A DNA stretch of 64,000 nt from Halodesulfovibrio marinisediminis DSM 17456 (GCF_900129975.1 NZ_FSRG01000003.1:248001-312000); one strand, 5' to 3'. Positions 18,545 to 27,983 are shown, counted from the first letter of the stretch. Notes: generated by a model from the letters alone, not told the origin. Numbers and translations are program-made.

Positions 18545-20245
18545 CTACGCCACGGCAGGATTTGACACTGGAGAGGCCGTTTGTTCTTCAGCCAGCTCAT
18601 GTGCTTTTTTCCATGCTGTTCCAAAAGAATGGCTGATATCGTCATTGCTGATAAATGACAGCAGCCCGAAGCGAATCATCTGTTTTTGGATGGACGGATC
18701 AACACCGGAGAACATTACATGGACATTGAGTTGCTGCATCTGGAGCAGTACAAGTTCAATTGCATGTAGTGCCGTTGCATCAATGGTGTGAACATGTCGC
18801 ATTCTAAAAATGATGACACGCGGTGGTTTGCGCATCAACGAAAAGGTCTGTGAGAAGCGATCCGCACAACCGAAGAAGAAAGGACCATTAATTTCATAGA
18901 CTTCAATCTCACTATTCAGTGATGGAGTATGTGTCACCGGTGCAGCCTTTGTACGTTCCCAGTTTTGGAATTGTGTTGCATCGCTGATGCGACCAACCAG
19001 AAGCAGGGCGGCCAGCACAACACCAAATTGTACTCCAACAGTGAGATCGATAAGAACTGTCAGCAGGAAGGTGGAAACCATAACTGCTGCATCAGATTTA
19101 GGGGCACGAAGAATATGAATGAATTTAGGAAGTTCGCTCATATCCCAAGCAACATAGGTAAGAACACCGGCAAGGCTGGCGAGCGGGATTGCAGACGCAA
19201 TCGGTGCAAAGAATTTAACAAATAAGGCAAGAACAATTGCGTGCACCATGCCGGATACAGGTGAGAAGGCGCCTGCACGAATGTTAGTTGCGGTGCGGGC
19301 AATTGCGCCGGTGGCAGGAATGCCGCCGAATAGGGATGACGCGATATTTGCTACACCTTGTCCGATGAGTTCTGTGGAAGAATGATGGCGTTCACCAGTC
19401 ATACCATCCGCAACAACAGCACTCAGCAGAGATTCAATTGCTGCGAGCAGTGCAATAGTAATCGCATCTGGAAACATAGTTACAGCGAGATCCGGAAGAT
19501 TGGACGGAAGAGCAAATGATGGAAGTTCTGCCGGAATGCCACCAAAGCGGGTGCCGATAGTCGCTACATTCAGACCGAAGATCATTGTAACAGCAGATGC
19601 TGCTAAGATTCCTGCAATATGTGACGGGAATCTTGGGAAGAACTTACGAGTGAGGAAAATGGTCGCAAGGGTTGCTCCCGCTACTGCAATGGAATCTAAA
19701 TGTGCGGTTGGCGATGCTTGTGCCAGGGTAGCTACTTTAGGAATAAAAGAAGCTGGAATCTCGGATAATTCAAGTCCGAGTAGATCTTTTACCTGTGTAG
19801 TAAAAATGAGTAGGGCAATACCCGTAGTGAAGCCGGTTGTTACCGGATACGGAATAAATTTTAGTAGTCTGCCTAATCCGCAAAAGCCCATAACAAGCAA
19901 AATAACACCTGCCATGCAGGTAGCAACAACAAGCCCTTCATAGCCGTGTCTTGCAATGATACCAGCTACAATAACAACAAACGCCCCTGTCGGGCCGCCA
20001 ATTTGGAAACGGGAACCGCCGATAGCGGAAATGATGAAGCCGGCTACGATTGCAGTAAAGAGGCCTTTTTCCGGTGAACAGCCGCTGGCAATTGCAAAAG
20101 CCATCGCTAGTGGCAGCGCGACGATGCCTACTGTTGAGCCGGAAACAACATCTTTGGCAAATTGTGTGAAATTATAGCCGGAAGTGAGAGTATTAAGCAA
20201 AGCGGGACGGAATGGTCGTCTGCTAAAAATAGCGTATGAACGCAC
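18545..20245 (-). CDS. SulP-family anion transporter with C-terminal STAS domain
   Basis: 566-residue inner-membrane transporter of the SLC26/SulP family. The hydrophobic part holds the repeat motifs GIVALPLAMAFAIASG, FQIGGPTGAFVVIV and the conserved GGIPATGAIARTATN. The C-terminal ~130 residues are a STAS domain (IEVYEINGPFFFGCADRF ... VIIFRMRHVHTIDATALHAIE). Substrates in this family are sulfate, bicarbonate or dicarboxylates; sulfate is attractive in a sulfate reducer but not shown. The start is a GTG at 20245 with GGAGG just upstream, preferred to the longer frame from 20275, which would place that box inside the gene. Confidence 0.92.
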   Translation of the reverse strand: MRSYAIFSRRPFRPALLNTLTSGYNFTQFAKDVVSGSTVGIVALPLAMAFAIASGCSPEKGLFTAIVAGFIISAIGGSRFQIGGPTGAFVVIVAGIIARHGYEGLVVATCMAGVILLVMGFCGLGRLLKFIPYPVTTGFTTGIALLIFTTQVKDLLGLELSEIPASFIPKVATLAQASPTAHLDSIAVAGATLATIFLTRKFFPRFPSHIAGILAASAVTMIFGLNVATIGTRFGGIPAELPSFALPSNLPDLAVTMFPDAITIALLAAIESLLSAVVADGMTGERHHSSTELIGQGVANIASSLFGGIPATGAIARTATNIRAGAFSPVSGMVHAIVLALFVKFFAPIASAIPLASLAGVLTYVAWDMSELPKFIHILRAPKSDAAVMVSTFLLTVLIDLTVGVQFGVVLAALLLVGRISDATQFQNWERTKAAPVTHTPSLNSEIEVYEINGPFFFGCADRFSQTFSLMRKPPRVIIFRMRHVHTIDATALHAIELVLLQMQQLNVHVMFSGVDPSIQKQMIRFGLLSFISNDDISHSFGTAWKKAHELAEEQTASPVSNPAVA

Positions 20246-20543
20246 AGTGTATCCTCCATGAGATAATAAAAACACATTGGGTGGACACAGGCGCGGTCCG
20301 GTTGGATTTTCGGATCGGTCTGGAGGTCTTCGCCGTACATTGAAAATAGAATAGCTTGAAAAGCCAAGAGTTCTGCTTCAATAAGTATCTGTAAATAAAG
20401 AAAAAATAAAAACAAGATGTACGTGTACACTCATTTTTTTAAAGTAAGACGAGGGCTTAATAGTGAGTTTTTATGAAAGAGGCAAGGATGTTTTTTTAGC
20501 AAAAATGACAACGTCGAATTGAACATTAATGTTAAACTGGAAA

Positions 20544-20574
20544 ACAAAAATGTATATCTGCTGTACATTTTTGT
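20544..20574. repeat. Perfect 11-bp inverted repeat, candidate operator
   Basis: acaaaaatgta (20544-20554), a 9-bp spacer, then the exact complement (20564-20574). A 12-bp palindrome aacattaatgtt lies nearby at 20522-20533. Both are in the 720-bp divergent region 20246-20967 between the SulP gene and the amino acid permease. The TGTA-spacer-TACA core is loosely like a TyrR-type site; no regulator is known here. Nothing else is recognised in that gap except the hairpin at 20873. Confidence 0.35.
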
Positions 20575-20872
20575 GAAAATGACTATTGTAGCGCTGCCGT
20601 ACACGGATTTTTGTAACAGGTTGAAAGTGCAGATTTTTGTCAGAAACGTAAAAAATATGCATTACAGTGCTTGACCTTGTCTCGCAACAACGTGTACTTG
20701 GTGCTGACTATAAATATTAATCGCGCAACTACATAAGCTGCTATCGTTACTATATCGCTGCACACAACTTAGTAGGTTTTACATTGAAAAATAATAGCAT
20801 ACCTACAAAGGGCGAATAGTACTGTCACGCTTTTTTATCCTTACAAGTATCACTAGTGAAAGTGGTTACCTA

Positions 20873-20922
20873 CCTGCCCCGAAAACGGTTTCGGCAGGTT
20901 ACGGGCACTATTTTGTTTTTTA
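20873..20922 (+). terminator. Leader hairpin with T-rich tail before aromatic permease (possible attenuator)
   Basis: cctgcc (20873-20878) pairs with ggcagg (20893-20898), continued by gaaa/tttc across a two-base bulge. A T-rich tract occupies 20909-20922 and the permease ATG is at 20968. It lies between promoter region and gene, so it may act as an attenuator. The 11-base gap to the T-run weakens it. Confidence 0.35.
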
Positions 20923-20967
20923 TCAGGTGTGGGCGCGGGCACAAATGACCTATGGGGGTTTAACATT

Positions 20968-22143
20968 ATGAAGTCGCAATCTCTGGATGCAGTATGTGTT
21001 GTAGCTGGTACCACTATCGGTGCCGGAATGCTTGGTCTGCCAATGGCAATTGGCTTTCTAGGCTTTAAAGTCAGCATGGTACTGCTTCTGGTCATGTGGG
21101 CTTTGGCATTCTACACTTCCCTTCTCCTGCTTGAAGTTAATCTTCAGGTTGGAGCTGGCCTAAACGTAAACATGATGGTTAAGAAAGTTCTTGGCAGATG
21201 GGGGCAGATAATTGCCGTTGTGTGTCTTGCTTTCCTTCTGTATGCGGTGCTTGTTGCGTACGTTACTGCAATGGGTGGTATTATTGCCCGCGCGATCGGA
21301 GTTAACGGTGACCCGTTCAGCACAGGTGTCTGTGCGGTTGTATTTGCAGCTGTCATGGCTGTAATTATGTTCTTGGGCACTAACACTATTGTTCGCTGTA
21401 ACAGTTTGCTGTTCTTAAGTATGCTTGGTGCAATGGCTATAGCATTTGCTACCCTGAGCACCACCGTTGATGTTGGCGTACTGGTTAGTTCAACACCAGA
21501 CTATAAGTATCTAGTTGGTGCAATCCCTGTACTGTTTGCCTCTTTCTCATTCCACTTCTGTATTCCAAGTGTAACTACTGTCGTAGGAACAAACACAAGA
21601 CAGCTTGTTAAAATTATGTTCTGGGGCACATTGCTTCCACTTCTCTGCTACATGCTGTGGTTGTTCCTCTCCCTTGGCAGTGTGCCAATCGATCAGATTG
21701 TACACATGAGTGGTAGCGTGGATTCACTTATTAAATCTATGTGTAACGGCTCCGTTGTTATTCAGACTATTCTGTCTATTTTCGCAGCGTTTGCCCTTAT
21801 TACTTCTTTCTTTGGTGTTGCGTTGTCTCTGTTTGACTTGATGGCAGAAACACTGAACCGTGGTAACACCGGTAAGGAACGTTTAGGAACAACCTTTATT
21901 GTTTTTGTTCCAGTTCTTATTGCATCCTTGCTTGCACCGGGTGGCTTTATTGCAGCGCTTGCTCATGCTGGTGCAGCTCTCGCAGTTATCTGCATCCTCT
22001 TGCCATGTGCAATGAGCTACAAACTTCGTCGCGAAGCTAAAGCGGCTGCAAAACAGATTGCTTACATGACTCCGGGTGGTAGCATGGGTATTGCGACCGC
22101 AGCTGTATGTGGTGTTGTAATCCTCGTAGCTAACTACATCTAA
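20968..22143 (+). CDS. Aromatic amino acid permease (HAAAP family, Tyr/Trp type)
   Basis: 391-residue membrane protein with about eleven hydrophobic helices. The N-terminal signature AGTTIGAGMLGLPMA (13-27) is the HAAAP motif shared by TyrP, Mtr and TnaB, proton symporters for tyrosine or tryptophan. The internal SFSFHFCIPSVTTVVG segment is also family-typical. The ATG at 20968 follows GGGGG and begins at the usual point ahead of helix 1. Substrate is not resolved by sequence. It faces away from the SulP gene across a long regulatory gap and ends at a bidirectional terminator. Confidence 0.88.
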   Translation: MKSQSLDAVCVVAGTTIGAGMLGLPMAIGFLGFKVSMVLLLVMWALAFYTSLLLLEVNLQVGAGLNVNMMVKKVLGRWGQIIAVVCLAFLLYAVLVAYVTAMGGIIARAIGVNGDPFSTGVCAVVFAAVMAVIMFLGTNTIVRCNSLLFLSMLGAMAIAFATLSTTVDVGVLVSSTPDYKYLVGAIPVLFASFSFHFCIPSVTTVVGTNTRQLVKIMFWGTLLPLLCYMLWLFLSLGSVPIDQIVHMSGSVDSLIKSMCNGSVVIQTILSIFAAFALITSFFGVALSLFDLMAETLNRGNTGKERLGTTFIVFVPVLIASLLAPGGFIAALAHAGAALAVICILLPCAMSYKLRREAKAAAKQIAYMTPGGSMGIATAAVCGVVILVANYI

Positions 22144-22165
22144 ACAAACTCGTTTTTGAAAAAAT

Positions 22166-22199
22166 AAAGCCCCGCTTTCGAAAGAAGGCGGGGCTTTTT
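22166..22199. terminator. Bidirectional terminator between permease and proX-like gene
   Basis: aaagccccgc (22166-22175) pairs with gcggggcttt (22188-22197), flanked by A-run and T-run; it separates convergent genes. Confidence 0.85.
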
Positions 22200-22216
22200 G
22201 TTGGATTAATAATGGG

Positions 22217-23236
22217 CTATTCAACCGTACGACGTGCTTGATCAAGCCAATTGTTCCATGTGTCCTGATTGTTTTCAATCCATTCATCCGCATGGCGGTT
22301 GATGTCCCGCATTGATTTTTCGCCTCGCATGAGCTTTGCGTATTGCTCGTTTAAGTCACTTAGGTCGATAGTAAAAAGTTCTAAAAACTTCTTGGCTGGC
22401 GGGTTTTGTTCAAGAAATTTATTGTTTGCGACAACACGAATATTTGCAACGCTGAAGCCCATATCAATTGGGTTTGTTGCTGCACCTTCAACATCTTTCA
22501 AGTGCATAAGCTCAAGTTCTTCTTTGGAGTCGGTGTTTGGAATATTAAACGGAACATTAATCCAGACAACGTCTTTTCCCGGCACCAGTCTGTAGACAGT
22601 CCAGCTTGGTGTCCATGTATAGTAGAATATAGGCTCACCGCTTTTGTATGAGGCGATATTAGCTGCCATTGCTGCTTGATATGATGCACTTACCTGCTCA
22701 ACATGGTCCTTAAGTCCATACTTCTCAATATGCATCTGGATGACTTTTACAGTATTCCATCCATGTGGGGCGCCGGTTAAGTCGGCCTTACCATCTCCAT
22801 CCTTATCAAATGCTTTACGAACTTCAGGACGTTTGAAGTCCTCAAGAGATTTGATGTTCAGGCTTTCTGCATGCTTTTTATCTACAAGGTAACCTTGTAG
22901 AGCTTGCTTTTTAAGTACGTATCCGATTGCAGAAATAGAATCTTTGTATTTATTAAGGTGGTTTTCATAAAGTGGGAACCAACCGTTTGGCCAGTAATCT
23001 ACATCCCCTAGTGTTAGACTCTTAAAGAACAGTGCAACAGGAAGTTCTTTAGTTTTCTCTACGGTATACCCTAGTTCACGCAGTCCCTTTTCAATAATAA
23101 CTGCATGGAAGTAGCCTGTTGTCCATGTAGCACGTGCAGGGCGGATGGTGATTCCTTTACCAGGATGAGGGTTAACTGCAAAAGCGGGAATAGACATGGA
23201 TAGAATGAGTAGGGTCAGTAAAAACTTTTTAATCAT
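22217..23236 (-). CDS. Glycine betaine/proline ABC transporter substrate-binding protein (ProX-like)
   Basis: 339 residues with a cleavable signal peptide (MIKKFLLTLLILSMSIPAFA, cut after AFA). The mature part fits the OpuAC/ProX family: TIRPARATWTTGYFHAVIIEKGLRELGYTVEK, VDYWPNGWFPLYENHL, YYTWTPSW with the aromatic residues that cage the quaternary ammonium group. It would deliver glycine betaine or a related osmolyte to a ProVW-type transporter, but neither the ATPase nor the permease gene is adjacent. Convergent with the aromatic permease across a shared terminator. Confidence 0.9.
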   Translation of the reverse strand: MIKKFLLTLLILSMSIPAFAVNPHPGKGITIRPARATWTTGYFHAVIIEKGLRELGYTVEKTKELPVALFFKSLTLGDVDYWPNGWFPLYENHLNKYKDSISAIGYVLKKQALQGYLVDKKHAESLNIKSLEDFKRPEVRKAFDKDGDGKADLTGAPHGWNTVKVIQMHIEKYGLKDHVEQVSASYQAAMAANIASYKSGEPIFYYTWTPSWTVYRLVPGKDVVWINVPFNIPNTDSKEELELMHLKDVEGAATNPIDMGFSVANIRVVANNKFLEQNPPAKKFLELFTIDLSDLNEQYAKLMRGEKSMRDINRHADEWIENNQDTWNNWLDQARRTVE

Positions 23237-23675
23237 CGTGGTAATATCCTACAATGTTAAAGGGTTTTCAGTGTGTCGCAGGGGATTTTCGGCTTAGCTT
23301 CGTTTTTTACAAGCCTGCAAGGAGCTTGTTCAGAGCAGGTTCGTTACACCGTTGGATCAGAAAGGCATTTTTTGCACCATGAGGATATGCACTATGCAAA
23401 GTCGGTCTTACGTAGTTGAGCCGACATAATGCTGAGTAATAGCCGAGAATGCGTAAAGTACGCCGCAGAGCACGATAATGCGCGGTGAAGGGAAGATAAA
23501 CTAAGGGGAAGTGCGACGAATGTATTGCATAATAAGACGAGGTCTTATTTTTCGGTTGCTTATAAACATAGCAGCCTAATCAAAAAAAAAGGGGTTGTGT
23601 AGTGAAAATCAAATAAAAATATATAACTAGATGTAGAAGTGATGAATACTTGAGTTTGGTAGGCGCTTAGTAATT
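23237..23675. other. Gene-free stretch upstream of the proX-like gene
   Basis: No open frame with family signal. One hairpin is clear: aataagac (23531-23538) pairs with gtcttatt (23542-23549) followed by Ts, terminator-like for the plus strand although no plus-strand gene lies upstream. Otherwise AT-rich DNA without recognisable sites. Confidence 0.5.
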
Positions 23676-23933
23676 TTAAGAAGAGAAAATTGAATTGAGA
23701 ACGGAGTGTAGCGTAGTTCGATTTTGCTTTTTTTGCAGACGGGATGGTGACATGGCATCAATGTTCCGTTGTGCGATAGATTCAATTAGTTCATCAACAA
23801 GAACAGGCTGTTTTTTCGTTATATAAGAATTTTGTGTAGGACATTGTGGTAACAATGTAGTGTGGGGGGAAGAAGTGTTTTTATCAGGAGAACAGTTTTC
23901 TTGAAGTAGGGGGTGTGGAGTGCGTTTTTTCAT
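23676..23933 (-). CDS. Small hypothetical protein, doubtful
   Basis: Possible 85-residue frame starting at an ATG at 23933, just beyond the dsr terminator. It is rich in Ser, Thr, Pro, Gln and Lys, with a short helical segment (VLVDELIESIAQRNIDAMSPSRLQKKQ) that looks protein-like. No ribosome-binding site precedes the start and I recognise no family. It may not be translated. Confidence 0.25.
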   Translation of the reverse strand: MKKRTPHPLLQENCSPDKNTSSPHTTLLPQCPTQNSYITKKQPVLVDELIESIAQRNIDAMSPSRLQKKQNRTTLHSVLNSIFSS

Positions 23934-23987
23934 AATGAAAGAGTGACGGAAGAGGGAAAGAAAATCAAGCTTAGGTAGTGAGGGAAT

Positions 23988-24022
23988 AAAAAAGGGTCTA
24001 CCCAATGGGCAGACCCTAATTT
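23988..24022 (-). terminator. Intrinsic terminator of the dsrMKJOP operon
   Basis: agggtct (23993-23999) pairs with agaccct (24011-24017), with inner ccca/tggg pairs; on the minus strand a T-run follows. It lies 18 bp after the dsrP stop. Confidence 0.85.
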
Positions 24023-24039
24023 TTTCAGAAGAACAGGGA

Positions 24040-25203
24040 CTACAGAGTACCAGCTTCTTTTTTCACATCGATAGCGATCTTCCAGAGGATAGACACTACG
24101 AATGCGCCCACTGCAAAGATGCCGAGAGAGATCAGCAGCTCAGGTACAGTTGGTGCGTAGGTAGCCCAGGTTTCAAATGGAGATGGTGCGAAACCACCGA
24201 TGATGAGACCAAGACCTTTGTCAATCCAGGTAGCGAGAACGAGCATGCCGAGAGCCCATGGAAGGATCTTCATGTTTTCACGCAGGGAGGTAGGAATGAG
24301 CAGAACGAGGCTAGCGATAGCCAGGATTGCACCAATCCACATCCAGTAAGTTACCCAAGGGAGACCCTGCTCGGTACCTGCAAAGAGGTAGTGGAGCGGA
24401 TGCATGTGGCCAGGAATGTTACTGTAGAAGGCTGTAAATACTTCACAGAGGAACAGGAACACGTTGAGGCACATTGCGTAGGTGATAATGAGGGTAAGAG
24501 TCTTGATAGCTTCTTTACCAATCTCAAATTTAGCAATTTTCTTCACGATCATAAGAAGGAGAAGAAGAAGAGCTGGACCTGCGCAGAATGCAGAAGCAAG
24601 GAATCGAGCTGCAAGAACAGCGGTGAGCCAGTAATGACGACCCGGGAGACCCTGAGACAAGAACGCAGTTACGGTGTGGATAGAGAACGCCCAAATTACG
24701 GAAGTGTAAATGAGGTATTTTACCCAGTTAGGGTAAGCTACCTGGAAGCGTTCACACTCAAGAGTTTTCCAACCGATGATTGCGTTAAGACAGAGGTAAC
24801 CGATAAGTACCATCATGTCGTAGAACATAACGGAGTTAAGGGTTGGGTGCAGCATTACGTTCAGCATACGCTGCGGCATACCCATATCAACAACGATAAA
24901 GAGCATACACATGATAACTGCGCCGATTGCCATGAATTCACCAAAGATGATGATCTTCTTGAACTGCTTGTAGCCGTGGAAGTATGCTGGAAGTACCAGC
25001 ATAACAGCGGATGCAGCGATACCTACGAGGTAGGTAAACTGAGCAATGTAGAAGCCCCAGGTTACGTCACGGTTCATGCCTGTAAGGCCGAGACCGTATT
25101 GAAGCTGGAACAGGTAGGTGATTGCACCGATACCGATGATGCCGCCAAGGAAAGCCAGCCACATGTAGTACTTTGGAGATCCTTTCAAAACTTTTTCGAG
25201 CAT
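24040..25203 (-). CDS. dsrP: DsrP, NrfD-type quinone-interacting membrane subunit
   Basis: 387-residue integral membrane protein with about ten helices, of the NrfD/PsrC family. It partners the periplasmic iron-sulfur protein DsrO and exchanges electrons with menaquinone. Family features include the early GLTGMNRDVTWGFYIAQFTYLVGIAASAVM region and a conserved mid-protein LPGRHYWLTAVLAARFLASAFCAGPA. Last gene of dsrMKJOP, 10 bp after dsrO, ended by a terminator. Confidence 0.95.
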   Translation of the reverse strand: MLEKVLKGSPKYYMWLAFLGGIIGIGAITYLFQLQYGLGLTGMNRDVTWGFYIAQFTYLVGIAASAVMLVLPAYFHGYKQFKKIIIFGEFMAIGAVIMCMLFIVVDMGMPQRMLNVMLHPTLNSVMFYDMMVLIGYLCLNAIIGWKTLECERFQVAYPNWVKYLIYTSVIWAFSIHTVTAFLSQGLPGRHYWLTAVLAARFLASAFCAGPALLLLLLMIVKKIAKFEIGKEAIKTLTLIITYAMCLNVFLFLCEVFTAFYSNIPGHMHPLHYLFAGTEQGLPWVTYWMWIGAILAIASLVLLIPTSLRENMKILPWALGMLVLATWIDKGLGLIIGGFAPSPFETWATYAPTVPELLISLGIFAVGAFVVSILWKIAIDVKKEAGTL

Positions 25204-25213
25204 GATGGGCCTC

Positions 25214-25990
25214 CTAAATTATGTAGAATACACCAGGCTCAGTGCCTAATGATGGTTTACGACGAAGTGTGAAGTTCTCTTCGAGCAACTTACGAACTTC
25301 AGATTCAGGATCTGAAAGGTCGCCGAAGTGAATTTTGCCCTGAGCTGCTTCAACACAAGCTGGGAGCTTGCCTTCATCAAGACGTTCAACACAGAAGTTA
25401 CATTTTTCAACTACACCGATCATACGGGTAGGGAACTTAGGGTTGATGTCTTTGATGTAAGGGCGGGGGTCAGTGAAGTTGAATGAACGTGCGCCAAATG
25501 GGCAGCCTGCCATGCAGAAACGACAACCGATGCAGCGATGGTAGTCCATAGCAACGATGCCGCTTTCAAGCTTGTAAGTAGCCTGAGTTGGACATACGCG
25601 AACACAAGGAGGGTTTTCGCAATGGTTGCAGAGCATGAAGTATTCACGTTCTTCAATTTCTTTTGACTGATACTTGTTGGTTGGTTCAGTGAAGGTGTGC
25701 TCGTATGCGTCTTTCCAGATCCATTTGATCTCAGTTTTACCTGGAATCTCAGGAACGTTGTGAGCAACGTTACAAGCGTTGATGCAAGCATCAAAGTCTT
25801 CTTTAGAAGTAAACTCGCGAGTATCAATTACCATAGCCCAGCGCTTAGCATTAAGCGCAAGAGCGTCTTCTTTGTAACTAGGTTTAACAGCAGCAGCTGC
25901 TTTGGTCACGCCGCCAGCGGCAAGCTGAGCACCAAGACCTGCAACAGAAAGGCTGGCAACCTTAAGGAATTGTCTTCTGCTACGTTTCAT
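25214..25990 (-). CDS. dsrO: DsrO, periplasmic four-cluster ferredoxin subunit
   Basis: 258 residues. A twin-arginine signal is plain at the start (SRRQFLK, residues 4-10, then a hydrophobic run), so the folded cofactor-bearing protein goes to the periplasm by Tat. Cys-rich motifs of the four-[4Fe-4S] ferredoxin family follow: CNHCENPPCVRVCP, CIGCRFCMAGCPFGAR, CNFCVERLDEGKLPACV. It links the triheme cytochrome DsrJ with DsrP. Its start codon overlaps the dsrJ stop by one base, implying translational coupling. Confidence 0.96.
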   Translation of the reverse strand: MKRSRRQFLKVASLSVAGLGAQLAAGGVTKAAAAVKPSYKEDALALNAKRWAMVIDTREFTSKEDFDACINACNVAHNVPEIPGKTEIKWIWKDAYEHTFTEPTNKYQSKEIEEREYFMLCNHCENPPCVRVCPTQATYKLESGIVAMDYHRCIGCRFCMAGCPFGARSFNFTDPRPYIKDINPKFPTRMIGVVEKCNFCVERLDEGKLPACVEAAQGKIHFGDLSDPESEVRKLLEENFTLRRKPSLGTEPGVFYII

Positions 25991-26370
25991 TATTCATTCC
26001 CCTTAGGCGGAACGTGGCAAGTCCAACAGTATGGTTCCACGGCGTTCTCAAGGTGACAAGTGTCACAGAACTCAGCCTTATTGGTATGACAGCTCATACA
26101 GGTTTTCTGCAGGCTTGCTTCCCAAGTTGCACCGTTAGATGCAACGTAAACACGCTTGCCGTCACGAAGTGCGGAGTCGCGCCACTGGTTCAGCAGAGTC
26201 ATGTGCTCAGCGCGCATAAACTCAACAGGCTCGATGCACTGCTTCTGATCAGCAGGCAAGCTCAGTTTAGGACCGGTGTAGTCTTTGGAAGCCAGATTGC
26301 CCCAGAAAGGGTAAGAAAAAACGGCTAAAAAGATTACCAGTCCGGAGATAACATACTTGCTGTTATACAT
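25990..26370 (-). CDS. dsrJ: DsrJ, periplasmic triheme cytochrome c
   Basis: 126 residues: one N-terminal membrane helix (YVISGLVIFLAVFSYPFWG), then three CxxCH heme sites, CMSCH (91-95), CDTCH (102-106) and CWTCH (115-119). Cys45 in KQCIEPVEFMRAEHM is the conserved residue reported in DsrJ as an unusual distal heme ligand. It stands between DsrK/M and DsrO/P in the operon. Exact electron donor and acceptor are still debated for this complex. Confidence 0.96.
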   Translation of the reverse strand: MYNSKYVISGLVIFLAVFSYPFWGNLASKDYTGPKLSLPADQKQCIEPVEFMRAEHMTLLNQWRDSALRDGKRVYVASNGATWEASLQKTCMSCHTNKAEFCDTCHLENAVEPYCWTCHVPPKGNE

Positions 26371-26372
26371 GA

Positions 26373-27983
26373 TTATTCATCCTCCATACCTGGCAGTTCT
26401 TCCTGCCTGAGGTCCATAGTACGCTTTTTCTCGCCTTTCATAACGAGAGCGTTAGCTACAAGCTCGTGCATACCAGAAACGTCTACGCCCGGTGCCCAGT
26501 AGTCAGCAAGCGGAGGCAGGGTTGCACGGTCAATAGCACAAACACAAGACATCATGTTAACACCGTGTTTTTCCTGTACGTGACGCAGAGCGTTACCACG
26601 AGGAAGAGCACCACGCATGCGGATTTCCATGATCTCATCAGTGTTGAGACCGGAACCAGCACCACAGCAGAAAGTCTGCTCGCGAATGGTGTTCTCAGGC
26701 ATTTCATAGTAGTTGTTACATACAGCCTTGAGGACTTCACGTGGTTCTTCAAGGAGACCCATACCACGAGCTGGGTTACAGCTATCGTGGAAGGTAACGT
26801 TGAGGTGATCGTTACGTGAAGGATCAAGGCGGATTTTGTTGTGCTTAATGAGGTCAGCGGTAAACTCTGCAATGTGAACCATTTTGGTTTCACGAGCGTT
26901 TTCAAACACGGTACCAGTAATTGGGCTTACTGGAGTTTCCATGCAAGAAGGTGCTGGACCGTTCATTGTGGACATGTACTGGTTGATAACACGCCACATG
27001 TGACCACATTCACCACCGAGAATCCACTTGGAGCCTAAGCGTTCAGCTTCAGCGTACATCTTAGCGTTCAGTTTCTTCATCATGCTGGATGATGTGAAGA
27101 GACCGAAGTTACCGCCTTCAGATGCGTATGTGGATAAGGTGTAATCAAGCCCAATTTCTTCAAACAGCATCAGGTAACCCATGAAGGTGTAGATGCCTGG
27201 CTCAGCAAAAGCGTCACCAGAAGGGGTAATGAAGAGAACTTCATGACCAGGTTCGTTGAAGGTAGGGTTGATGGAGATACCGGTCACTTCTTCAATGTCT
27301 TCGCAGAGGAATTCTACGATTTCTTTGAAGGCGTGTGGAGTAATACCAAGGTGGTTACCGGTACGGTTACAGTTGCTTACTGGGTCCATGATCCAGTGGA
27401 GACCAAGACCGAGTTCATGCAGCAACTCACGAGCCATCATGGTAATTTCAGCGGTATCAATACCGTATGGGCAGTACAGGGAGCAGCGGCGACATTCAGT
27501 ACACTGGTAGAAGTAGTAGAACCATTCTTTAATTACGTCTTTGTCGAGCTTGCGTGCACCGGCAAGTTTACCAAGGATTTTACCGGCAGTGGTAAAGTCT
27601 TTACGGTAAACAGAACGGAGCAACTCTGCACGTAGAACAGGCATGTTTTTAGGGTCGCCGGAACCGATGAAGTAGTGACACTTATCAGCACAGGCACCAC
27701 AGCGAACACAGATGTCCATGAAAAGTTTAAGAGAACGGTACTTTTCAAGACGTTCTTTTAAACCGTTGTAGATGATTTCTTCCCAGTTTTCAGGGAGGTG
27801 CCAATCTTCCTCAAATGGGTTCCAATCGTGTGGATTAGGCATCCCAAGAGGTTCCATGGTCGCTTTCTTAGCTGGATATGCCACCGCACCCTCAGTGATT
27901 TCAGGCTTGGTGTCCATCCAGTTTTCACTTGGCATATCGTAGCTGACTTTGATCAGCTCTTCAGCGGATGGTATGTTAGACAT
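26373..27983 (-). CDS. dsrK: DsrK, HdrD-like iron-sulfur subunit that reduces the DsrC trisulfide
   Basis: 536 residues, cytoplasmic face of the complex. Two [4Fe-4S] motifs, CVRCGACADKC (92-102) and CTECRRCSLYC (161-171), then the CCG-type domains that bind the special catalytic cluster in heterodisulfide reductase HdrD (second copy visible as TFCCGAGSG). In sulfate reducers DsrK is thought to reduce the DsrC trisulfide made by DsrAB, coupling sulfite reduction to the quinone pool. Starts after AAGGAG, 2 bp after dsrM. Confidence 0.96.
   Translation of the reverse strand: MSNIPSAEELIKVSYDMPSENWMDTKPEITEGAVAYPAKKATMEPLGMPNPHDWNPFEEDWHLPENWEEIIYNGLKERLEKYRSLKLFMDICVRCGACADKCHYFIGSGDPKNMPVLRAELLRSVYRKDFTTAGKILGKLAGARKLDKDVIKEWFYYFYQCTECRRCSLYCPYGIDTAEITMMARELLHELGLGLHWIMDPVSNCNRTGNHLGITPHAFKEIVEFLCEDIEEVTGISINPTFNEPGHEVLFITPSGDAFAEPGIYTFMGYLMLFEEIGLDYTLSTYASEGGNFGLFTSSSMMKKLNAKMYAEAERLGSKWILGGECGHMWRVINQYMSTMNGPAPSCMETPVSPITGTVFENARETKMVHIAEFTADLIKHNKIRLDPSRNDHLNVTFHDSCNPARGMGLLEEPREVLKAVCNNYYEMPENTIREQTFCCGAGSGLNTDEIMEIRMRGALPRGNALRHVQEKHGVNMMSCVCAIDRATLPPLADYWAPGVDVSGMHELVANALVMKGEKKRTMDLRQEELPGMEDE

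Noticed and set aside
24391-25272. 293-codon plus-strand frame opposite dsrP
   Set aside because: Antisense shadow; His/Glu/Lys-rich and without a recognisable domain.
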